Part shown: in pieces, positions 7,614 to 16,448 of the stretch
Position numbering within the stretch: position 1 is the stretch's first letter
Layout: every line of letters begins with the position of its first letter
From: Veillonella sp. T11011-6
Lineage (GTDB): Bacteria; Bacillota; Negativicutes; Veillonellales; Veillonellaceae
Direction of reading: 5' to 3'
DNA length: 64,000 nucleotides
Assembly (NCBI RefSeq): GCF_002959755.1
Contig: NZ_PPCW01000001.1
Coordinates: 186,001 to 250,000, forward strand
Translations under genes and position numbers: made by a program
Notes under the pieces: model-generated
Told to the model about the DNA's origin: nothing
Database searches by the model: none
The model's input: only the letters and a program-made list of their open reading frames with translations

Positions 7614-9683
7614 ATGGAACAATTCCAAATGGACCTAGCTGGTCGTACGCTTACGATCGAGACTGGGGAACTTGCAAAACAAGCTGGCGGTGCTGTAATG
7701 GTTGGTTATGGCGATACTCGTGTACTCGTTACCGCTACAGGTTCTAAAGAGGCGAAGGATATCGATTTCTTCCCACTTACAGTAGACTATGAAGAAAAAA
7801 TGTACGCTGTTGGTCGTTTACCAGGTGGCTTTATTAAACGTGAAGCGCGTCCACCTGAATCTGCGATTTTGAATAGCCGTTTGATTGACCGTCCTATTCG
7901 TCCATTATTCGATAAAGGTGTACGTAATGAAGTACACGTAGTGGCAACTGTTATGTCTGTTGACCAAGATTGTGATCCTGCAATCTGTGGTATGATTGGC
8001 GCTTCCGCTGCATTGTCTATTTCTGATATTCCTTGGAATGGTCCTATCGCAGGCGTTCGCATGGGTCGTATCAATGGTGAATTTATTGTTAATCCAACAA
8101 AAGAACAATTGGAAGCAACAGATCTTAATATTGTTGTAGCTGGTACAAAAGATGCTATCCTCATGGTTGAAGGTGGTGCTCAAGAGGTTCCAGAAGAAAC
8201 TATTCTTGAAGTTATCATGGCAGCTCATGAAGAAATCAAAAAAATCGTAGCTTTCCAAGAAGACATGAAAGCTAAAGTAGGCAAGGAAAAACGCGTATTC
8301 GAAAGCAAAGATGTGCCTGCTGAAATTGCTGAAGCTGTTCGTGCCTATGGTCATGATAAACTTGACGCAGCAGTACGTTGTGCAGATAAACAACAACGTG
8401 ATGCACAAGAAAGCGAAGTACGTGCCGATGTATTAGCACACTTTGAAGAAATCTACCCAGATAACTTAGCGGATGTAAATAAAGCATTTGATGCAATGAC
8501 AAAAGAAATCGTGCGTCATATGATTACTGTTGAAAAAATTCGTCCAGACGGTCGTAAACTTGATGAAGTACGTCCTATCTCTTGTCGTACAGGTGTATTA
8601 CCTCGTACACATGGTTCTGGTTTATTTACGCGTGGTCAAACTCAAGTATTGAACGTTGCTACTGTAGCTCCATTGTCTGAAACTCAAACAATTGATGGCA
8701 TTGGTTTAGAAACAGAAAAACGTTATATTCACCACTATAATTTCCCATCCTTCTCCGTAGGTGAAACTCGTTCCTCCCGCGGTCCTGGCCGTCGTGAAAT
8801 TGGTCATGGTGCGTTGGCTGAACGTGCATTGGTACCTGTTATTCCTAGCGAAGAAGAATTCCCATATGCATTGCGTCTTGTATCCGAAGTATTGGAATCC
8901 AATGGTTCTAGTTCCATGGCATCTGTATGTGGTTGCACATTATCTTTGATGGATGCTGGTGTACCTATTAAAGCTCCTGTTGCTGGTATTGCAATGGGTC
9001 TTGTAACTCAAGGCGAACACTACACAATCTTAACAGATATCCAAGGTATGGAAGATGCTCTTGGCGATATGGACTTCAAGGTTGCTGGTACAGCAAAAGG
9101 CGTAACTGCTATTCAAATGGATATCAAGATTTCTGGCTTGTCCCGTGAAATCCTTCATGAAGCATTAGAACAAGCTCATAAAGGTCGTGTGCATATTATG
9201 GGCATCATGCTTGATACAATTGCTGAACCACGTCAACAAATGTCTCAATATGCTCCACGCATCATTACAATGAAAATCGATCCAGATAAGATTCGCGATG
9301 TAATCGGTTCTGGCGGTAAAGTAATTCGTGGTATTATCGATGAAACAGGCGCTAAAATCGATATCGAAGATGATGGTACAGTATTCATCGCTTCTGTAGA
9401 CCAAGAAGGTGCTGCTAAAGCTCAACAAATCATCGAAAACCTTACTAAAGAGGTTGAAGTAGGTGAAGTATACCTTGGTAAAGTAACTCGTTTGATGGCA
9501 TTTGGTGCTTTCGTAGAGGTATTACCAGGTAAAGAAGGTCTTGTACACATTTCCAAACTTGCAAAAGAACGCGTTGAAAATGTAGAAGATGTAGTAAATG
9601 TAGGGGATGAGATTATGGTAAAAGTTATCGAAATCGATAAACAAGGCCGTATCAACTTGTCTCGTAAGGATTGTTTAAAATAA
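7614..9683 (+). CDS. pnp: polyribonucleotide nucleotidyltransferase (PNPase)
   Basis: 689 residues with the standard order: RNase PH domain 1 (about 1-230), a helical linker, RNase PH domain 2 (about 310-540, with [23 protein letters not shown]), a KH domain with [10 protein letters not shown], and a C-terminal S1 domain starting near [21 protein letters not shown]. The enzyme degrades RNA 3' to 5' using phosphate and can also add tails. AGGAGG lies upstream of the ATG. The dut gene follows ten bases after the stop, so the two are co-transcribed. Confidence 0.97.
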   Translation: MEQFQMDLAGRTLTIETGELAKQAGGAVMVGYGDTRVLVTATGSKEAKDIDFFPLTVDYEEKMYAVGRLPGGFIKREARPPESAILNSRLIDRPIRPLFDKGVRNEVHVVATVMSVDQDCDPAICGMIGASAALSISDIPWNGPIAGVRMGRINGEFIVNPTKEQLEATDLNIVVAGTKDAILMVEGGAQEVPEETILEVIMAAHEEIKKIVAFQEDMKAKVGKEKRVFESKDVPAEIAEAVRAYGHDKLDAAVRCADKQQRDAQESEVRADVLAHFEEIYPDNLADVNKAFDAMTKEIVRHMITVEKIRPDGRKLDEVRPISCRTGVLPRTHGSGLFTRGQTQVLNVATVAPLSETQTIDGIGLETEKRYIHHYNFPSFSVGETRSSRGPGRREIGHGALAERALVPVIPSEEEFPYALRLVSEVLESNGSSSMASVCGCTLSLMDAGVPIKAPVAGIAMGLVTQGEHYTILTDIQGMEDALGDMDFKVAGTAKGVTAIQMDIKISGLSREILHEALEQAHKGRVHIMGIMLDTIAEPRQQMSQYAPRIITMKIDPDKIRDVIGSGGKVIRGIIDETGAKIDIEDDGTVFIASVDQEGAAKAQQIIENLTKEVEVGEVYLGKVTRLMAFGAFVEVLPGKEGLVHISKLAKERVENVEDVVNVGDEIMVKVIEIDKQGRINLSRKDCLK

Positions 9684-9693
9684 GAGGTGTTAC

Positions 9694-10143
9694 ATGGATA
9701 TTCGTGGCTTTGAAGTAGTTTCTGCTTTTGAAGAACAAGATATCAATTTACCGACACGTAAAACAACAGAAAGTGCAGGCTATGATATTGAATGCGCTGA
9801 AGCTGTTACTTTAGAACCAGGTCAAGTAGTACTCGTTCCAACAGGTCTTAAAGCTTTCATGGCGTATGACGAATATCTTGCTATTCATATCCGTTCTAGC
9901 ATGGCCATTAAACGCCATCTTGCACTTGTGAATAGTACTGGTATCATCGATAGCGATTACTACAATAATGAGGAGAACGAAGGTCATATCATGATTGCCC
10001 TCCTAAACTTTGGCAAAGAAACAGTTACCCTTGAAAAAGGCGAACGCGTTGCCCAAGGTATATTCTCTAAATACCTACTCACAAACGATGACGATGCAAC
10101 AGGCGTACGTACAGGTGGTATCGGTAGCACTGGTACAATGTAA
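9694..10143 (+). CDS. dut: dUTP diphosphatase
   Basis: 149 residues with all five trimeric dUTPase motifs: SAGYDI (1), HIRSSMAIK (2), NSTGIIDSDYYNN (3, holding the catalytic aspartate), KGERVAQGIF (4) and the glycine-rich C-terminal RTGGIGSTG (5). It hydrolyses dUTP to dUMP and pyrophosphate, keeping uracil out of DNA and feeding thymidylate synthesis. It lies ten bases after pnp and ends in a strong terminator. Confidence 0.95.
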   Translation: MDIRGFEVVSAFEEQDINLPTRKTTESAGYDIECAEAVTLEPGQVVLVPTGLKAFMAYDEYLAIHIRSSMAIKRHLALVNSTGIIDSDYYNNEENEGHIMIALLNFGKETVTLEKGERVAQGIFSKYLLTNDDDATGVRTGGIGSTGTM

Positions 10144-10171
10144 ACTACATACAATTCTGAATAGAATGATG

Positions 10172-10204
10172 AAAGCCGCTCAACCTATGTTGGGCGGCTT
10201 TTTA
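10172..10204 (+). terminator. pnp-dut terminator
   Basis: The stem AAGCCGCTCAAC / GTTGGGCGGCTT with one wobble pair and a short loop is followed by a T-run, 28 bases after the dut stop. It marks the left limit of the AT-rich accessory island. Confidence 0.9.
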
Positions 10205-10337
10205 TGTATTAATATGTTATGTAAACTTTTTAACTCATAATAAAGTGTTCAATTATATGATTATATGATATGATAATTCATGAACTTTAGATGAAGTGTT
10301 GTTTGGGGTATAAATTTTGGGTGTAAGGGAGATAATT

Positions 10338-11825
10338 ATGAACACATCAAAAGATAAACTATCTAGATATATGGATGCAGGTTTCCCTATTTTAATGTAT
10401 AACACGTATGATGAGCCTAATGCTGTTAATATATTAACAAATCTAGGTGATAGTAGAACTGTAATTCAATGGTCAGAAATTGGTATGATAGTAAATGAAT
10501 CAGATGCTAATGATATAACATTAGATTCGATGTTACAATTCTTGGTATCTACCGGTGGCGAAGATTTAAATTACTCTCTTATTATTTTGAAAGATATTAG
10601 ACATCATATTGATAATCCAAAAGTTATTGGTCTTTTAAAATACATTGCTCAGTTAATTACTACAGGCAGAGTTGAAGAGTGTACATTAGTTTTATTGGGG
10701 GAAAATATTGAATTACCAATCGAATTGGAGCCATTCGTAACAATTATAGATGAAGATGCAGTTAAACCAAATGAGATAGCTTTATGTATTGAACAATTTT
10801 GTAACGAACAAGATATTCCAGTTGATAATATATTGAAAGGAAAGCTTGTTAATGCATTTAGAGGGCTATCAAAGTATGAGATTGAAAATATTTTAGCATT
10901 ATCTTATGCAGATGATGGTGAAATTACATCTAATGATCTTGAGTTAGTGCTAGAACAAAAAAAACAAATTGTTAAGAAGTCTGGCGTTCTTGAGATGATT
11001 GCATTAGATGAAACCATGAATGATATTGGTGGTTTAGAAGTTTTAAAAGAATGGATTCAAAATAAGGCAAAAATATATAAAGATATTGATGCAGCTAAAG
11101 CTTTTGGTGTAGATATGCCAAAAGGAGTTCTTATTGCGGGCATTCCGGGTTGTGGTAAATCGTTAAGTGCTAAAGCGACTGCTAAACTATTTAATACTCC
11201 ATTGTTAAGGTTAGATATGGGGCGAATTATGGGGAAGTATGTCGGTGAATCTGAACAAAATATGCGTAAAGCAATAAAGATAGCGGAAGATATATCTCCA
11301 TGTGTTTTGTGGATTGATGAGATTGAAAAAGCGTTCTCTGGTGTTAGTGGTGGTTCATCTACAGGTGATATTACTAATAGATTACTTGGATCTTTTTTAA
11401 CATGGCTACAAGAGAAGAAAAGCCAAGTTTTTGTTATTATGACTGCAAATGATGTGAATAAGTTACCTGCAGAATTGATACGTAAAGGTCGCCTTGATGA
11501 AGTATTTTTTGTTGAGTTTCCAAATAATAAAGAGCGAGAACAAATCTTTAAAATTCATCTAGAAAAAAGACGTCCAACAGATTTAGCTAATATAGATTTA
11601 GACAAAATTGTTAGTAAAACAGATGGATATAGTGGTGCAGATATTGAAGGTGTTGTAAAGGATGCTATAGAATTAGCTTTCACATCCGAACGTAACGTAG
11701 TTACTACTGAAGATATTATTAAATCTATTGATAATACACATTCATTAAAGGTTATCATGAGTAAATCTATAGATGATATGATTAAGATTTATAAAGAAAA
11801 GAAATTTAAAAATGCTTCAAAATAA
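10338..11825 (+). CDS. Ycf46-type AAA+ ATPase
   Basis: 495 residues from the ATG after AAGGGAGATAATT; an in-frame TTG seven codons upstream lacks a ribosome site. The N-terminal part (about 1-215) has the Ycf46-like pattern: FPILMYNTYDEP, then LIILKDIRHHI, then ELEPFVTIID. The AAA module has Walker A GIPGCGKS (268-275), LLRLDMGRIMGKYVGESE, Walker B CVLWIDEIEKAF (about 322-333), SFLTWLQEKKSQVFVIMTAN and arginine fingers in RKGRLDE. The arrangement 'GIPGCGKSLSAKATA ... CVLWIDEIEKAF ... FLTWLQEK' is diagnostic of the Ycf46 family rather than FtsH. The family's function is poorly known. No protease domain is present. The next ATG lies 11 bases after its stop. Confidence 0.82.
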   Translation: MNTSKDKLSRYMDAGFPILMYNTYDEPNAVNILTNLGDSRTVIQWSEIGMIVNESDANDITLDSMLQFLVSTGGEDLNYSLIILKDIRHHIDNPKVIGLLKYIAQLITTGRVEECTLVLLGENIELPIELEPFVTIIDEDAVKPNEIALCIEQFCNEQDIPVDNILKGKLVNAFRGLSKYEIENILALSYADDGEITSNDLELVLEQKKQIVKKSGVLEMIALDETMNDIGGLEVLKEWIQNKAKIYKDIDAAKAFGVDMPKGVLIAGIPGCGKSLSAKATAKLFNTPLLRLDMGRIMGKYVGESEQNMRKAIKIAEDISPCVLWIDEIEKAFSGVSGGSSTGDITNRLLGSFLTWLQEKKSQVFVIMTANDVNKLPAELIRKGRLDEVFFVEFPNNKEREQIFKIHLEKRRPTDLANIDLDKIVSKTDGYSGADIEGVVKDAIELAFTSERNVVTTEDIIKSIDNTHSLKVIMSKSIDDMIKIYKEKKFKNASK

Positions 11826-11835
11826 TGGAGGAATT

Positions 11836-13305
11836 ATGGCAAATACTTTTAATGTGAAAGCATTTGAAGGTCTACTAAAAAAAGCAACTACTACTTATGA
11901 TAATTCTGTAAATAAATCAGGTGTATCAAACCAAGTATGGTTAAAGGATTACTTTAAATCAGAAATGCCTGAAATAAATGAAAAAGAGGCTGATGAACTT
12001 GCAAAGTCTAGTATAGAATCGTTAGAACGTTATGAAAAAGCTCAAGATGATTATAAAAAGGCGAAATCGAATAATGTAAGTCGAAGTGCATGGCTTAATA
12101 ATGCAATTTTAAAAGGTGGAGAAGTTTTTACTGCTGAAAGATTTACGCAATATTTATCTGAGATTGACAGTACACTTGTAAGATGTAATGAGGATATGAT
12201 TAATGTAGTAACTACACAAGCAGGGACTATTAATCAAAATCCTAATTTAGATGGGTTTATAGCTGAACAAGAATTAGTAAATACATTTAATGCCAATGCA
12301 GCATTAGAGAATTCTAATTTTAGAGCACGTGTTTTGCAACCAGAAGCAGGACAAACATATGGTAAAAACTCTGTAGATATAGCTGTTGATGATAAGTTTT
12401 GGGGACAAAAGAATATACAGCGACACCAAGTAAAATTTGGTAAAGATGCAAATGCAACTGCCAATATGGTAAATGATAAAAATTATAATAATCAACGTAT
12501 ATTAGTCCCTAAAAGTCAAACTGACGTTGTTAAGTCAAAACTTAGTAAACAAAAAACAGTATCAGATCAAATTAAAACAGAAGATGGGGTTTCTTCTGAT
12601 GCACTAAGTAAAAGACAAGCTAAAAATTTGCAAAATAGGGTACAAGATGGAAAAGCTTTAAGAAGGAAAGAATGGAGTTATTACGAAAATAAGCAACTAA
12701 TCACTAATATTGGAAAACAAATGATGCTTGCTGGTATTACAGGCGCAGCTTTAGGTACCTCCATTAAAGTGATGGGCGATTTGCTGAGCGGTAGAGATGT
12801 TAAATCTGATGAAGTTATGAAAACTGCATTTATAACAGGTGCAGACTCGGGCGCTAAAGCTGCGACAACAGGTGCACTTGTAGTTGCAACACGAAAAGGT
12901 ATTCTACCAATAGCTAAGAATACTTCTGCAGCATCATTGGGATTGGCTGGAGCAGTAATTATCGAAAATGCAAAAGTATTATATAAATTAGGAAATGGTG
13001 ATATTACACCTATAGAAGCTGTTGATGGTATGGGAGAAGCTACCACTATTGGAGTAGCGAGCCATTTTGGTTTTTTATCTGGTGTAGAATTAGGTGCAAC
13101 ATTAGGATCTATAGCCCCTGGTATTGGTAATGTTATAGGTGGTATTGTTGGTGCTATTGCTGGGTCAGTCATTGGCAAGACAGTATATAATGGAGCAAAA
13201 CGAATTGTAAAAGGTGCGGTAAGTACTGTTAAATCAGTTGGCAGTGCGATTTGTAGTGGTGTTAAATCTGTAGCGAAGGCTTTAAATCCATTTAATTGGT
13301 TTTAA
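11836..13305 (+). CDS. unknown protein with possible PD-(D/E)xK-like core and glycine-zipper tail
   Basis: 489 residues from the ATG after AATGGAGGAATT; an in-frame ATG at 11812 lies inside the previous gene and is less likely. Residues 1-130 are charged and helical. Residues 142-215 carry E144/E146 (FIAEQELVNTF), NSVDIAVDD (D181) and RHQVKFG (Q198, K200), an order that resembles the E-D-(E/Q)xK core of restriction-endonuclease-fold proteins (inference). From about residue 310 the chain is hydrophobic and glycine-rich (GITGAALGTSIKVMG; GIGNVIGGIVGAIAGSVIG), as in membrane-inserting glycine zippers. It ends in a basic amphipathic stretch. No signal peptide. I do not recognise the whole protein. 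Confidence 0.7.
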   Translation: MANTFNVKAFEGLLKKATTTYDNSVNKSGVSNQVWLKDYFKSEMPEINEKEADELAKSSIESLERYEKAQDDYKKAKSNNVSRSAWLNNAILKGGEVFTAERFTQYLSEIDSTLVRCNEDMINVVTTQAGTINQNPNLDGFIAEQELVNTFNANAALENSNFRARVLQPEAGQTYGKNSVDIAVDDKFWGQKNIQRHQVKFGKDANATANMVNDKNYNNQRILVPKSQTDVVKSKLSKQKTVSDQIKTEDGVSSDALSKRQAKNLQNRVQDGKALRRKEWSYYENKQLITNIGKQMMLAGITGAALGTSIKVMGDLLSGRDVKSDEVMKTAFITGADSGAKAATTGALVVATRKGILPIAKNTSAASLGLAGAVIIENAKVLYKLGNGDITPIEAVDGMGEATTIGVASHFGFLSGVELGATLGSIAPGIGNVIGGIVGAIAGSVIGKTVYNGAKRIVKGAVSTVKSVGSAICSGVKSVAKALNPFNWF

Positions 13306-13318
13306 AAGGTAATTATAT

Positions 13319-14044
13319 ATGGCAAAAAAGATAAAATTTCCATTAGAGTTTTCTAATGGTATAAAAGTTAGAACTTTAGAAGAATTACAGCAATATGCGG
13401 ATGTTAAAAGTATATTAAGATATTATCATAATGAAAAATTAAAAATATGGTTAGAAGCACGTGATTATAATGATATAGTATCTCAGATTATCTCAATTGA
13501 TACTAATGATACATCTTATGTTAATAAATTATGCAATATTCTTGGTATAGAGTATGAAGATTTAGATGTAGAAGTATATGAGATTCAGAAAAATGAAGAA
13601 AAGTTAAATCGATTGCGTTGTTTAACATCTGATGAAAATATATTATCTAGGGTGGAGAATATAGTATTTAATCAACAAGAATTAGATGATTTAGTTACTC
13701 AAATGCCCGAACTAATTTATTTATGCGCTAATGAAAACCAAATATATACTATCAATAAAAAACTTAAAAACATTAGATATATTGGGCTTTTTGGTAAACC
13801 AAGTATTCAAGTTGAGGCCGAAAATATGAGAGAATTATTCGATCTTGGAATTAAGTTTAAAGATATTGTATTGCCAGCATATTTACAAAAAAGTTTGAGA
13901 CCTGATGTTGAATATAAAGGTGATAATTTCACATCTAATAAAGAAAATAGACAAAATAAAAGTAATAATGAGAAAAGAGGGTTATTTGAAACTTTGAATT
14001 CCCTAGGGTATAAAGTAAAATTTAAGGATTATGATTTGAAATAG
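13319..14044 (+). CDS. small accessory-island protein of unknown function
   Basis: 241 residues. The N-terminal 75 residues (FSNGIKVRTLEELQQYADV, then ILRYYHNEKLKIWLEARDY, then NKLCNILGIE) look like a compact domain that I have a sense of having seen at the N-terminus of various proteins in anaerobes, but I cannot name it. The middle (120-200) is leucine- and isoleucine-rich, and the tail is Asn/Lys-rich and probably disordered before a short final motif. The start ATG is 13 bases after the preceding stop, so the three island genes form one operon. The gene is conspicuously AT-rich compared with dut and the Nudix gene. Confidence 0.65.
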   Translation: MAKKIKFPLEFSNGIKVRTLEELQQYADVKSILRYYHNEKLKIWLEARDYNDIVSQIISIDTNDTSYVNKLCNILGIEYEDLDVEVYEIQKNEEKLNRLRCLTSDENILSRVENIVFNQQELDDLVTQMPELIYLCANENQIYTINKKLKNIRYIGLFGKPSIQVEAENMRELFDLGIKFKDIVLPAYLQKSLRPDVEYKGDNFTSNKENRQNKSNNEKRGLFETLNSLGYKVKFKDYDLK

Positions 14045-14109
14045 GGCCTTTAATTTATTAGATTTTATGTTATAAGTCATAAGAACCTTAAATTTGCTAG
14101 ACTATTTTG

Positions 14110-14118
14110 TGTTATAAT
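14110..14118 (+). promoter_or_regulatory. extended -10 promoter of the Nudix-deoB genes
   Basis: TGTTATAAT (14110-14118) is an extended -10 element about 50 bases upstream of the Nudix ATG. The -35 is poorly defined. The same TGTTATAAT string occurs upstream of polA and of the candidate small RNA at 7429. Confidence 0.6.
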
Positions 14119-14169
14119 AAAATATAAATTTTATAGTGTAAAACTATTTATATATATGAGGAACTATAT

Positions 14170-14703
14170 ATGGCAATTAGCAAAGAGATACAAAAATCTA
14201 GCGAAATGAAATTTGATGGTAAACTAATTAAAGTTACTTATGATATAGCTGATGTTAACGGTAATGAAGCGTGGCGTGAGGTTGTTCATCATCCTGGTGC
14301 TACAGCTATTGTGGTTGTTACAGAAGATAATAAGATTGTAATGGAACGCCAATTCCGTTATGCTTTGCAACAGCCTTTACTTGAAATTCCTGCAGGAAAA
14401 CTTGATTCTAATGAAGAGCCTCTAAACTGTGCTAAACGTGAGTTAGCAGAGGAAACAGGGTATAGTGCGAACCAATGGATTCCATTAGGCACTATTGCAA
14501 CAAGCCCAGGTTTCTGTAATGAAGTACTACATTTATATTTAGCAAAAGATCTTACTATGGGCGAAACTAATTGGGATCCAGATGAATACGTTGAACTTGA
14601 GTATTTTACTTTACCTGAATTATTAGAGGCTATCAAGGCGGAGCAAATTAAGGATAGCAAATCTTTGGCAGCGCTTATGCTTGCAATGCCGTACCTCAAA
14701 TAA
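14170..14703 (+). CDS. Nudix hydrolase, ADP-ribose pyrophosphatase type
   Basis: 177 residues with a complete Nudix box, GKLDSNEEPLNCAKRELAEETGY (fits GX5EX7REUXEEXGU), preceded by ERQFRYALQQPLLEIPAG, which is typical of the ADP-ribose pyrophosphatase (NudF/YqkG) subgroup. It probably cleaves ADP-ribose to AMP and ribose 5-phosphate. The next gene, deoB, interconverts ribose 1- and 5-phosphates, so the pair suggests a shared role in pentose-phosphate salvage. They are separated by 21 bases. Confidence 0.88.
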   Translation: MAISKEIQKSSEMKFDGKLIKVTYDIADVNGNEAWREVVHHPGATAIVVVTEDNKIVMERQFRYALQQPLLEIPAGKLDSNEEPLNCAKRELAEETGYSANQWIPLGTIATSPGFCNEVLHLYLAKDLTMGETNWDPDEYVELEYFTLPELLEAIKAEQIKDSKSLAALMLAMPYLK

Positions 14704-14724
14704 TAGTACGTAATAGGAGGATAT

Positions 14725-15897
14725 ATGTTTAAACGAATTATCCTATTAGTTATGGACTCTGTAGGTATTGGTCATGCCGCAGATGCTGCAAAATTTGGTG
14801 ATGAAGGATCTAATACATTAGGTCATATAGAATCAAAAGCAGGTAGAATTCATTGCCCAAATTTGAAATCCTTAGGACTCGGACTTATTGCCGATATTGC
14901 AGATACCGGTGAAAGCATTAACGGTGCTTTTGGTCGTATGGCGGAGCTCAGCACTGGTAAAGATACAACGAGTGGTCATTGGGAGATGATGGGGCATCCT
15001 GTTACCGTTCCATTCCCAACCTTTTACGAAGGTTTTCCAAAAGAATTAATGGATACTTTCACAAAGGAAACGGGCTATGGTTATTTAGGTAATGAAGTTG
15101 CATCTGGTACAGAAATTATTGAACGGCTAGGTGCGGAGCATATTAAAACGGGAAAACCTATTGTATATACCTCGGCAGATTCGGTATTTCAAATTGCAGC
15201 CCATGAGGATGTGATTCCTTTAGATGAGCTATATCGTATATGCCAAATTACCCGTGATAAGGTTTGCGTTGGAGACTACTATGTAGGCCGTATCATAGCA
15301 CGTCCATTTGTAGGTGAACTTGGTAGTTTTGTACGCACATCTAACCGTCATGACTATAGTCGCATGCCGGAGAAAAAAATGGTACAACAAGAGTTACAAG
15401 ATGCGGATGTTCCAACTGTAGCAGTCGGTAAAATTGGAGATATTTATGCCCATGTTGGTTGGGATGAAAGTTATCCTACAAAATCTAATGCTCATGGCAT
15501 GAATATGGTTCCATATCTATTAGGGGCTACATTTGATTACGGTCTTATGATGGTTAATCTTGTTGAGTTTGATAGCCTTTACGGTCATCGCAGAAATGTA
15601 GAAGGCTATAAACGAGCTATTGAAGATTTTGATTACCAACTTGGTGGTTTAATACCAATGCTCAATGATGACGATTTATTGCTTATTACTGCGGACCATG
15701 GTAATGATCCAACCTGGAAGGGAACAGATCATACCCGTGAATTAGTACCTATTCTTGGATATAGTCCACGAATGAATGGACCTATAAATCTTGGAGATAG
15801 AAAAAGTTTTGCAGACATAGGTGAAACAGTTTTAGAAAACTTTGGTTTAAAACAATGGGGCATTGGAACATCGTTTTTAGAGAAACTTAGTAAATAA
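14725..15897 (+). CDS. deoB: phosphopentomutase
   Basis: 390 residues of the alkaline-phosphatase superfamily. It starts with RIILLVMDSVGIGHAADA (metal-binding aspartate), has GKDTTSGHWEMMG with the phosphorylated threonine region, and ends with LITADHGNDPTWKGTDHTRE (metal ligands). It converts (deoxy)ribose 1-phosphate to the 5-phosphate in nucleoside catabolism. AGGAGG precedes the ATG. It is co-transcribed with the upstream Nudix gene. No obvious hairpin terminator follows. Confidence 0.96.
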   Translation: MFKRIILLVMDSVGIGHAADAAKFGDEGSNTLGHIESKAGRIHCPNLKSLGLGLIADIADTGESINGAFGRMAELSTGKDTTSGHWEMMGHPVTVPFPTFYEGFPKELMDTFTKETGYGYLGNEVASGTEIIERLGAEHIKTGKPIVYTSADSVFQIAAHEDVIPLDELYRICQITRDKVCVGDYYVGRIIARPFVGELGSFVRTSNRHDYSRMPEKKMVQQELQDADVPTVAVGKIGDIYAHVGWDESYPTKSNAHGMNMVPYLLGATFDYGLMMVNLVEFDSLYGHRRNVEGYKRAIEDFDYQLGGLIPMLNDDDLLLITADHGNDPTWKGTDHTRELVPILGYSPRMNGPINLGDRKSFADIGETVLENFGLKQWGIGTSFLEKLSK

Positions 15898-15966
15898 TTT
15901 TTAATGTAATATCTAAAAAGAAGCTTTATTATTAAGGAGTAAACTATATTTTCATATAATAAGTTC

Positions 15967-15995
15967 TTGCGTCACAATATCTAGTATGATATAAT
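15967..15995 (+). promoter_or_regulatory. rpsT promoter
   Basis: TTGCGT (15967-15972), a 17-base spacer and TATAAT (15990-15995). Transcription would start near 16002, giving a leader of about 34 bases. Confidence 0.8.
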
Positions 15996-16035
15996 CATTC
16001 AGGTATAAGAAACGATTTTTAAGGAGGTGACTCAA

Positions 16036-16296
16036 TTGCCAAACATTAAATCCAGTATTAGAAGCGTAAAAACGGATGCTGAACGTCGTGCGAAAAACGC
16101 CGCTGTGAAATCTCAAATCCGTACAGCAGCTCGTAAAACCGTTGAAGCTGTTCAAGCAGGCGCAGTAGAAGAAGCAAAACAAGCACTTGTTCATGCTACT
16201 AGCGTAATTGATAAAGCAGCCTCCAAAGGTGTACTTCATAAAAACACTGCAGCTCGCAAAAAATCCAATCTTGCAGCTAAAGTAAACGCTTTATAA
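16036..16296 (+). CDS. rpsT: 30S ribosomal protein S20 (TTG start)
   Basis: 86 residues beginning PNIKSSIRSVKTDAERRAKNAAVKSQIRT, which matches S20. The start is TTG at 16036, eight bases after AGGAGG (16022-16027). The GTG at 16027 overlaps the ribosome-binding site and is not used. A TTG start is common for S20 genes and is often tied to autoregulation. S20 binds the 5' domain of 16S rRNA. The gene is monocistronic with its own promoter and two terminators. Confidence 0.95.
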   Translation: MPNIKSSIRSVKTDAERRAKNAAVKSQIRTAARKTVEAVQAGAVEEAKQALVHATSVIDKAASKGVLHKNTAARKKSNLAAKVNAL

Positions 16297-16306
16297 TTTG
16301 AGCGTC

Positions 16307-16347
16307 AACAACCTCTTGTTGCCTAGCGATACGGGGTTGTTTTTTTA
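16307..16347 (+). terminator. rpsT terminator 1
   Basis: The stem AACAACCTC / GGGGTTGTT, with one wobble pair and a loop of about 17 bases, is followed by seven T. Confidence 0.8.
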
Positions 16348-16360
16348 TATCTACATCTTT

Positions 16361-16390
16361 AAAGGGACTCTCTATTGAGAGTCCCTTTTT
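16361..16390 (+). terminator. rpsT terminator 2
   Basis: The perfect 12-base stem AAAGGGACTCTC / GAGAGTCCCTTT with loop TATT runs into T. Its A-rich 5' side makes it bidirectional in form. It insulates polA from rpsT. Confidence 0.9.
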
Positions 16391-16412
16391 GCATATATAA
16401 TAAGTTACCTTA

Positions 16413-16421
16413 TGTTATAAT
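16413..16421 (+). promoter_or_regulatory. polA extended -10 promoter
   Basis: TGTTATAAT at 16413-16421, 27 bases upstream of the polA ATG. The only -35-like sequence, TTGCAT at 16389, is too far (21 bases), so the extended -10 probably suffices. Confidence 0.6.
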
Positions 16422-16448
16422 AAAGGATAGAATTAAGTGAGGTGTCTT

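Noticed and set aside
10338-11825. FtsH-type protease
   Set aside because: There are no membrane segments and no HExxH zinc protease domain; the motifs fit Ycf46.
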